Source: CAJBLF01 sp964545415 (GTDB taxonomy: Bacteria > Patescibacteriota > Gracilibacteria > Absconditabacterales > Absconditicoccaceae). Taken from it: DNA of 38,553 nt. The stretch is taken from the NCBI GenBank assembly GCA_964545415.1, contig CAZJFP010000012.1, positions 1 through 38,553 of the forward strand. Direction: 5' to 3'. The notes under the pieces were generated by a model, which worked only from the letters and a program-made list of their open reading frames with translations, was not told the DNA's origin and searched no databases. Numbering within the stretch: position 1 is the first letter of the stretch; each line of letters starts with the position of its first letter. Position numbers and translations under genes: made by a program. Of the stretch, positions 32,376-38,553 are shown piece by piece.

Positions 32376-32561
32376 ATGGTAGCAAAGAAAAAACCAGCTG
32401 TTAAAAAACCAGCTGCTAAGAAGGTTGTTAAGAAAGCTGTAAAGAAGGTTGTTAAGAAGGTTGCTAAGAAGGTTGCTAAAAAAGCTCCTGCTAAAAAACC
32501 TGCTGCTAAAAAACCAGCTGCTAAAAAACCAGTTGCTAAAAAGACTGCTAAGAAAAAATAG
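32376..32561 (+). CDS. Lys/Ala-rich histone H1-like DNA-binding protein
   Basis: 61 residues made almost only of Lys, Ala, Val and Pro in repeats of KKPAAKK, KKVVKKAVKK and KKVAKKVAKK. It resembles the basic tails of histone H1, chlamydial Hc1/Hc2 and other bacterial nucleoid proteins, and would bind DNA by charge and be largely unfolded. Nucleotide repeats (GCTAAGAAG and GCTAAAAAACC units) mark recent tandem expansion. Its own promoter and two terminators suggest a well-transcribed single gene. No UGA codons are used. Confidence 0.8.
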   Translation: MVAKKKPAVKKPAAKKVVKKAVKKVVKKVAKKVAKKAPAKKPAAKKPAAKKPVAKKTAKKK

Positions 32562-32587
32562 TCTTTTTAAAAAAACAAAAAACAAGA

Positions 32588-32618
32588 AATACTCTGTCCT
32601 CGTGACAGGGTATTTTAT
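32588..32618 (+). terminator. Terminator after the Lys/Ala-rich gene
   Basis: AATACTCTGTC/GACAGGGTATT stem with one G-U pair (32588-32598 with 32604-32614), then T-rich. A second hairpin AGCCTAA/TTAGGCT (32652-32658 with 32667-32673) follows. Confidence 0.75.
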
Positions 32619-32709
32619 TTACATTGAAAACAAAAAAATAATACATATCATAGCCTAAGAAATATTTTAGGCTTTCAGTTTTTAGCTTTAAGCTTTATAC
32701 TAATATATT

Positions 32710-33777
32710 TTGAAAAAAGTCCTAATAGGTTTATCATGAGGAGTAGATTCAGCTATCGCAGCATACCTTCTAAAGCAGCAAGGATATGAAGTCACTGCAT
32801 GATTTATGAAAAATTATGTCTCAGATAGCGGCAATTGTACTACATATGCAGATGCAGAAGAAGCCATCAAGGTTGCTACATTTTTGTGAATAGAGATTAT
32901 CTCGTTTGATCTGCAAAAAGAATACAATGAGAAAATCATAGAGTATATTTATCATTGATACCAACAAGGAATAACACCCAATCCTGATGTATTGTGCAAC
33001 ACCCTAATCAAATTCGACGTATTCCTCGAAAAAGCAATGGAGCTTGGATTTGACTATATCGCTACAGGACATTACGCTCGCATTCGCGAGATGGAAAATG
33101 AATGATGAATAATGAATAATAAAAAAAACTATCAACTTTTGAGATGAGTAGATTACAACAAAGACCAATCATACTTCCTGGCAGGATTGAATCAATATCA
33201 GCTCAGCAAATCGCTCTTTCCTATCGGGGGATACACAAAGCCAGAAATCAGAGCATTAGCAAAAAAAATAGGGTTGCCCAATGCTGAACGTAAAGATAGT
33301 CAGTGATTATGTTTTATTGGGAATATTCCCATCAAGGAATTTCTATTGAAAAAATTACCAACAAAAGAAGGAGATATTGTGGATATGCAATGACATATCG
33401 TAGGCAAACATGATGGAGCGTATTTTTTTACCATAGGACAAAGACATGGGCTCAAACTCCCCTTCAAAGCATATGTCATTTCTACCGACGTACAAAAAAA
33501 TATTGTAGTTGTCGGTGAAAAAGAAGATACAGCATTGTTCGGAAAAAAAATAACGACAACAGGATGGCATCGAATAGGAAAACCAGAAAAGCTACCAGCA
33601 AAAATCACCGCAAAAATCAGATACAGGCAAGAACCGCAAGATGCTATACTCAAACAAGATAAAGACAAAAATATCATAGTAGATTTTACGCATAAACAAC
33701 GAGCTATCGCTCCAGGACAAACCATAGTAGCATACAAGGACGATGAATGTATCGGATCAGGAGTAATATCTAGATAA
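32710..33777 (+). CDS. mnmA: tRNA-specific 2-thiouridylase MnmA
   Basis: 355 residues. It thiolates U34 of tRNA-Lys/Glu/Gln. PP-loop VLIGLSGGVDSAIAAYLL (two TGA glycines, or one plus GGA), first catalytic Cys in NPDVLCNTLIKF, ATGHYA, YNKDQSYFLAGL, second Cys in KDSQGLCFIG, and the C-terminal GWHWIGKP and RYRQEP. The start must be TTG at 32710 (or ATT one codon earlier), because TAA lies three codons upstream in frame. An in-frame low-complexity insert (ENEGGMNNKKN) sits near residues 128-139. Many TGA glycines. Confidence 0.94.
33094..33120. repeat. AATGAATGATGAATAATG-type insert inside mnmA
   Basis: ATGAATGATGAATAATGAAT-like run, in frame, after the ATGHYARI motif; same repeat type (reverse complement) as 11082-11112. 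Confidence 0.65.
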
Positions 33778-33803
33778 TATATAAACAAAAAGTCAAATAA
33801 TTA

Positions 33804-33832
33804 TGTCAATGAAAGTTGACAGGATTTTTTTT
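33804..33832 (+). terminator. Terminator after mnmA
   Basis: TGTCAA/TTGACA stem (33804-33809 with 33816-33821), then GGA and eight T. Its right arm is also the -35 box of the next promoter. Confidence 0.7.
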
Positions 33833-33843
33833 AAAGTTATAAT
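33816..33843 (+). promoter_or_regulatory. Consensus sigma70-type promoter
   Basis: Perfect TTGACA (33816-33821) and TATAAT (33838-33843), 16-base spacing, 32 bases before the Cys-rich protein start. Confidence 0.8.
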
Positions 33844-33875
33844 TAGAATACTTTAGAAATAGGCAAAAAAACACT

Positions 33876-34976
33876 ATGAAGCACATCAAAAAACACATCA
33901 AAAACATAAGCAAACAAGGAATGAAAAAAATCCTTAGCGGACTTGTCATTCTTTTTTTCGCTATGGTTATGATATTTCAAAGAACAGAGACCACGCCGCT
34001 CCAATTTGTACGGAATATGGATGAAGAATTTTTGCACAACGCACCGAATACTCAACGAGATTATCTGTTTGAAGATGAACAAGGACAAGAAGTATATCAA
34101 TGACAATTGTGAACATGATCAACAGACACAACAACCACGAGTGACAATATAGATACTTTAGTCAATCCAAATGAATTGGAGGACCTCTTCGATGATCTCA
34201 TTAACAACAGCGGACAACGCTATACAGGAAATATTATAAGCACATGAGTGCAACAAAAGACATGAATCACCTCTACATGATCATTGGACTGTATAGCGCC
34301 ATGGGGAGAAAAAGTAAAGAACAAAGATTTCATTTTAGCATACGAACAAAGAAAAGACGTCAACACTATCTGTAATATAGAAAAAAGAGTATGTATGAAC
34401 GGAATACTCGGCGGATCATTCAAACAAGAATCATGCAAAGACGATATCGTTTACGAATACAATAAAGCAGAGATAGTATCATACAATCAGAAAATATTAA
34501 ACGAATATATCCAACCAATAGAAATGACCAAAGAAGAGCAAAAAGCATACAATGAGCTCATTCAACCAAAACCTCCTATGAATTCATGAGCTGAATTCAA
34601 CACCCAAGGACAATTACAGCCAGAAAAAGAGCCTACAACATCACGATGAACTACCAGTACACAAGTCACCACACAACCAGAAGTGGAACAAGAAAGTACA
34701 CCATCCAAAAAAAGTTGTTCAGCTCCTCGATGACAAAAAATCAATCATGGACAATTCGTCAAAGCATACAAAGCTCCACGTGGATTTGTCGATTTAGCAT
34801 GTGAAGTAGAACTTAGAGCATGTGTCGACGGCACCTTGAAAGGAAACTTCAGATATGCAACATGCGCTTTCAACAACACAACTTATTCAGAGTATCTCAA
34901 TGCGGGTTCTCCTACATCAAATACAGGATTCCTTTTCTTCGAACGAATAAAAAACATCTTCAGAAGATGAAGATAA
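33876..34976 (+). CDS. Secreted protein with duplicated Cys-rich domain
   Basis: 366 residues. An N-terminal membrane helix (LSGLVILFFAMVMIF, residues ~24-38) anchors or exports it; a Thr/Ser/Gly-rich linker follows. Two copies of one Cys-rich domain: copy 1 LDCIAPWGEKVKNKDFILAY, CNIEKRVCMNGILGGSF and C; copy 2 KSCSAPRGQKINHGQFVKAY, CEVELRACVDGTLKGNF and C. Each has four Cys (C...C-x6-C-x~11-C) and should form two disulfides. The pattern C-x-A-P-x-G...AY...C-x6-C-x-x-G-x-L-x-G-x-F recalls repeats common in Patescibacteria surface proteins. Function unknown. Ten or so TGA glycines. Confidence 0.85.
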
Positions 34977-35004
34977 CACACATAAAATATAAAAAGTCCA
35001 AGAG

Positions 35005-35793
35005 CTAAAAGCTAAGGTCTAACACTATAGGACAATGATCAGATCACCCAACAGCAGTCTCGTGGGTGATTTTTTTGATATGAGGTATGATATTTTTGGA
35101 AACTCGGAAATAATCCAACCTCCGTCAAACATTCCTTGCTCTAGAACCGGCTCGATGACTTCGTCGTGTATAGCTATCCTTTTTGTCAGGATAGAAATAT
35201 CTAAAGACATCAACATAATTCTGCTCTTCCAACGTATCCAATTCTGCTCTTTCGATAGGCAGGAATCATATAGAATTAGCATTCTCTTTTGGTCTAGCGA
35301 TATCGATCTCACGATGGCAGATATTGAAATCACCGCACGTGATAATCTTCTCGCCTTTATCTCTTAATTTATTGATATAGTGGATGAAGTGCTTGTAGAA
35401 TTCTAATTTATACGAAAGCATTTCCGTTCCATCAGCTCTTTCTCCGCCATTGGGAAAATACACATTCAATAAGGTGAATCCCTGGAACTTCGTCTCGACT
35501 ACCCTACCGTCTTCGTGAAAATGTTCTATCGACTCGAATTTCGATATTCATGAAACAAGCTTCAGATCTTTCTTATATAAGGTCGCTACACCCGCATAGC
35601 CTGGTCTTTGTCCAGAATGCCGGATCCGATTATAGTCTTTCATATGAAAACGAAAATCTGTAGGTAATTGGGACTCAAACGATTTCACTTCCTGTAAACA
35701 AATAACATCAGGATCCTCTTGTTTCACTCGATCATAAAATCATTTGCCGACTACGGCGCGTATTCCATTAACATTTCGTGAAGCGATTTTCAT
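35005..35793 (-). CDS. xth: Exodeoxyribonuclease III (AP endonuclease)
   Basis: 262 residues. MKIASWNVNGIRAVVG, DVICLQEVKSFESQLP, QRPGYAGVATLYKK, LLNVYFPNGGER, ITCGDFNICHREIDIARPKE, and GSDHCPIVLDLSF give the complete metal and catalytic set. Several invariant Trp (ASWNVNG, YTWWS, GWRLDYFWVS) are CGA or CGG; with the standard code they would all be Arg. It nicks DNA at abasic sites and so follows Ung in base-excision repair. It ends with TAG 28 bases from the Cys-rich gene stop (convergent). Confidence 0.95.
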
Positions 35794-35816
35794 GAGTATA
35801 GTTATTGATTAAACAT

Positions 35817-36788
35817 CTATCATTTAACGAAGATCAGAAACAAGACATATGCAATATACAGCAAGACAAACAGCACTCATTCCCATCTTTGGATAACGTG
35901 TTTCTTTCAGATAAATAAGCCGAAGAATAGCAGCACACCCACAACTATCGTCATAAGCAGATCTACAGTATATCAGGTAGTGAAAGGCAAAGGACGAATA
36001 ATCGCACTCACTCAAAGTATCCGGAAGATATTGAAAATATTGGATCCTACGATATTCCCAATAGCGATATCCGTCTCTTTTTTATAAGCGGCCACCACAG
36101 ACGTCGCCAATTCCGGCAAAGAAGTACCGACAGCAACGATGGTCAATCCTATCAAGGACTGACTGACGCCCAAAACCGTAGCGATATATACAGCACCATC
36201 GACAATCCGTTTTCCTCACAATGCAAGACCGATAAGTCAAAGTAGGATATATCCATACGATTTCCGTTTATTCATCTTTTTGATATCATCGACATCGGCT
36301 ATCTCCTCAACATCCTTAGGTCTAGCAATAGAAAATACATACACCATAAAAATAGAAAAAAATCAAAGAAGTATCAATCCATCTATCCTCGTTAATCAAG
36401 AATACCAAGTATTCCCGTCTATCAAAAAATCATTGGCCAAGAATCACAGGACAAGTGCAGCAAGAATACTCAATGGAATCTCTTTTCGGCTTGTATTGTT
36501 CTTTGTGGTAAGCGGATAGATGATAGCGGATGCTCAAAGGATCAATAATACATTAGCAATATTGCTTCAAAGTATATTACCGATAGCTATACCCGTATCA
36601 CCTTCAATATTCGCAAACAGATTGACTACCAATTCCGGCATAGAGGTACCGAAAGATACGATAGTGAGTCAAATGACGATAGAAGATATCTTAGCTCTCT
36701 TAGCAAGAGAAACTGAACCATCGACGAGAAAATTAGCACCCTTGATCAAAAATACAAAACCGACAACAAACAGAATATACGTAAGCAT
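35817..36788 (-). CDS. Na+/Ca2+ exchanger family (CaxA/YrbG-like) antiporter
   Basis: 323 residues, about ten membrane helices in two homologous halves. Repeat 1: IVIGLTIVSFGTSMPELVVN then IAIGNILGSNIANVLLILG; repeat 2: SLIGLTIVAVGTSLPELATS then IAIGNIVGSNIFNIFWILG. These are the alpha-repeats that form the ion-binding site. A charged loop (RPKDVEEIADVDD) joins the halves. It would exchange Ca2+ for Na+ or H+ and may work with the P2-type ATPase. Ends in TAG 23 bases before xth. More than ten TGA glycines. Confidence 0.93.
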
Positions 36789-36835
36789 AAGAATAGCAGA
36801 CAAAAAAATGATAAAATCTATAAGAAATCATATAT

Positions 36836-37306
36836 TTATTTCATATATCTCTGTTTCATCTTTTTTAGAACATCATCTATATTACCAGACATCATAACTC
36901 GCTTCTTGGAAGGGGAAAAGCCTATACGCTTATATCGCTTGTATTGAAAACTATTTTTGAAGGTATAAAAATCCCATCCTACGACATTGAATTTTTTTTT
37001 GGCGTATTGCATACCATACAAAAAAAGCCATCTTCCTATTCAAAGTTTCTGGAATTCGGGATCAATGAATATATCCCCATCATTCAATATATTGCCGTTA
37101 AACAACGGTTTTACATCAGAAAACAAAGCTCAAATAATTTTCCCTTTGTATGCGACCTTGAGTTTGATCTTCTTAGCATACCGATATTCTATGATAGCCT
37201 TGCTTGTTTTTTTATTCCAGGCTTCTCATTGTGTATTGAATGCACGAGCATAAATATCCGCAAGTACAGGTATATCTTTTTTCTGCACTAAAGAGAAAGT
37301 AATCAT
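36836..37306 (-). CDS. GNAT-family N-acetyltransferase
   Basis: 156 residues. Acetyl-CoA-binding motif FQKLGIGRWLFLYGMQYA (Q/R-x-x-G-x-G/A; the G after L is TGA), beta-bulge strand DIFIDPEF before it, and FQYKWYKRIGFSPSKK at the C-terminus (typical N-x-x-x-Y-x-x-x-GF). Substrate unknown. It starts one base after the stop of the alaS C-terminal gene, so it is almost certainly translated from the same transcript. Confidence 0.85.
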
Positions 37307-37307
37307 A

Positions 37308-38222
37308 TTATTTGAATACAGATAAAACCTTTTCATCCCTACCTTGTACCATGGCATCATTTCCGCCTCATTTCAATCAGAGTCTAACTGCAGTATCTTT
37401 TGCAGATGTTCATGTTTTCGTCAAAAGAAGGAAATTTCATTCCTTGTTGTAGATCAAGACATTTTCTTGTTCAAACAATCATTTCATGCACGCAAGAATA
37501 TTCTTGAAATTGATATATGACGGCATCAGGAATACCTTATCGAGATCTTTTCCAGAAGAAAAATCTTTTGATTGGAGAATGTTTTTGATACTCATAGTTT
37601 CCATATTTTCCAGAGCAGTTTCCATCTCATCATATTCTTTCAATGTCTTCTCCAACTTATCAGCTAACTGGGTAGGAGTTTTTATTCAGAGCTTTTCAAC
37701 AGTTATATTCAAGATATTTTGCACTTCATGGATTCTTGTAGAGACTTTGGGTCATACTACTGCAGTGATCCTTTTCACTCCAGAAGCGACTGCTTCTTGG
37801 CTGACGATAGCAAAGCAACCGATATCTTTGGTATTTACCACATGAGTTCCTCCACAGAGTTCTATAGAAACGATTTCATGGGAATGATTGAATACCCTCA
37901 CTACACGAACGACATCACCATATTTGTCTTCAAAGAATGCTTTAGCTCACATCTTGATAGCTTCGTCATAAGAAGTTTCATTCACTTCAACATTGTATGC
38001 GTCATAGATGATCTGATTGATATTTTTTTCGATATCATGAATCTCTTCAGGACTCAAAAGCCTATCAGCATTAAAGTCGAATCTGAGATAATCCTCATCA
38101 ACAAGAGAACCAGCTTGCTTGGTAGTCTTGAAAATCTTACCAAGCTCGGTATGAAGCAAATGCGTAGCTGTATGCGCACGCATTTTAGCGTATCTCTGGC
38201 ATTGTTCTACAATAAGTTTCAT
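37308..38222 (-). CDS. alaS: Alanyl-tRNA synthetase C-terminal half (split AlaRS)
   Basis: 304 residues starting at ATG 38222 (MKLIVEQCQRYAKMRAHTAT). It carries the editing-site zinc ligands HTATH (His17, His21) and CGGTH (Cys123, His127), LVDEDYLRFDF, GVKRITAVVG, a helical linker, and the C-Ala domain ending with GLKGGGNDAMVQGRDEKVLS. It lacks any catalytic aminoacylation core. Together with the 525-residue part at 17224-18801 it makes about 829 residues, near a full AlaRS (~870). Expected roles are hydrolysis of Ser/Gly-tRNA-Ala and tRNA binding. It sits between a small membrane protein and a GNAT gene. Confidence 0.95.
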
Positions 38223-38247
38223 ACACTATAGATAACAAAGTAAAGGA

Positions 38248-38445
38248 TTAGAGTCCCATTCAATCAACAGATTGTTCAACAGGCACTTCTCCAGTTGAAG
38301 CATCTCCCGTCAGCAGTTCTCCTGTTCCTTGAGTATTTTTGCCACCGCCGATATACGGAACGATCATAGACAATGCAGTAACGACAACAAAAAATACCAA
38401 GATAAAGATGATAGTAAATTTCACGAATCTGTTTTTTTTCGCCAT
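38248..38445 (-). CDS. Small single-pass membrane protein, 65 residues
   Basis: MAKKNRFVKFTIIFILVFFV begins a lysine-rich cytoplasmic N-terminus and one membrane helix, followed by a Gly/Thr/Ser-rich acidic tail (GGGKNTQGTGELLTGDAS). One TGA glycine near the C-terminus, ends in TAA. The ATG at 38445 (MAKKN) is chosen over an upstream one that would add an all-hydrophobic stretch. Not recognised; small proteins with this plan are common near housekeeping genes of Patescibacteria. It lies 26 bases before the alaS C-terminal start. Confidence 0.7.
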
Positions 38446-38479
38446 AACAATTATGATAATAAATATAAAAGACATCATT

Positions 38480-38552
38480 AGCCGGAAACGGGATTCGAAC
38501 CCGCGATCTTTGGTTTACGATACCACTGCTCTACCAGCTGAGCTACCCCGGC
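38480..38552 (-). tRNA. tRNA-Thr (anticodon CGU)
   Basis: Complete cloverleaf on the minus strand: acceptor GCCGGGG with TTCCGGC (two G-U pairs), D-arm GCTC/GAGC, anticodon loop ATCGTAA giving CGU, T-arm GCGGG-TTCGAAT-CCCGT. The discriminator is U and no CCA is encoded. Anticodon CGU decodes ACG (Thr). The outermost anticodon-stem pair is a mismatch. Confidence 0.85.
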
Positions 38553-38553
38553 A

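Noticed and set aside
17224..38222. Split intein joining the AlaRS halves, or joining a DnaE
   Set aside because: Neither the ends of the alaS pieces nor the end of the PHP piece carry intein sequence or splice-junction residues.
1..38553. CRISPR arrays, insertion sequences, prophage
   Set aside because: No spaced direct repeats, transposase, integrase or phage structural genes were seen on either strand.

Overview
This 38.5 kb low-GC chromosomal window only makes sense with a non-standard genetic code. Nearly every long gene is interrupted by in-frame TGA codons exactly where family alignments demand glycine (UvrD Walker A, RecJ GPRINAGG, Ung LLWG, P-type ATPase IPEG, a sortase LPKTG signal). 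CGA and CGG codons fall where tryptophan is invariant (exonuclease III, Ung, epimerase, AlaRS, AMMECR1). Genes end in TAA or TAG. UGA=Gly with CGA/CGG=Trp is the code described for Candidatus Absconditabacterales (SR1), so I assign the window to that ultra-small Patescibacteria lineage. All coordinates here were built by reading through TGA as Gly and extending to the next TAA/TAG.

Layout. 1-3.6 kb, minus: RecG (cut by the window edge), a PIF1-like helicase with a WYL-like tail, a P-loop kinase, uracil-DNA glycosylase and a DUF378 membrane protein. 3.8-8.6 kb, plus: a P2-type cation ATPase, RNase P RNA, tRNA-Trp(CCA), a DEDDh exonuclease and an NMN adenylyltransferase-NUDIX fusion. 8.6-10.8 kb, minus: a sortase and its LPKTG-anchored ice-binding-like/DUF11 substrate. 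11.1-17.2 kb, plus: DUF134 regulator, threonine-dehydrogenase-like epimerase, MEMO/AMMECR1 pair, a structured non-coding region, RecJ and a small helical protein. 17.2-24.0 kb, minus: a probable operon with amidase-SpoIID fusion, WecG/TagA-type transferase, a PP2C-like/beta-propeller membrane protein and the N-terminal half of alanyl-tRNA synthetase. 24.2-34.98 kb, mostly plus: a stand-alone DnaE PHP domain, a second structured RNA candidate, adenylate kinase (minus), UvrD, a 601-residue unknown, a DUF1127-like peptide, HAD hydrolase (minus), CoA-binding protein, a Lys/Ala-rich DNA-binding protein, MnmA and a duplicated Cys-rich surface protein. 35.0-38.5 kb, minus: a probable operon from tRNA-Thr through a small membrane protein, the C-terminal half of alanyl-tRNA synthetase, a GNAT acetyltransferase, a Na/Ca exchanger and exonuclease III.

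The most striking observations are the split alanyl-tRNA synthetase (catalytic plus beta-barrel half at 17.2-18.8 kb; editing plus C-Ala half at 37.3-38.2 kb, in the order opposite to that expected from a simple insertion), the double codon reassignment, a sortase signal completed by a UGA glycine, a DnaE PHP domain with no polymerase attached, and two structured intergenic RNAs. DNA repair and RNA-modification housekeeping dominates; no phage genes, insertion sequences or CRISPR arrays were seen.
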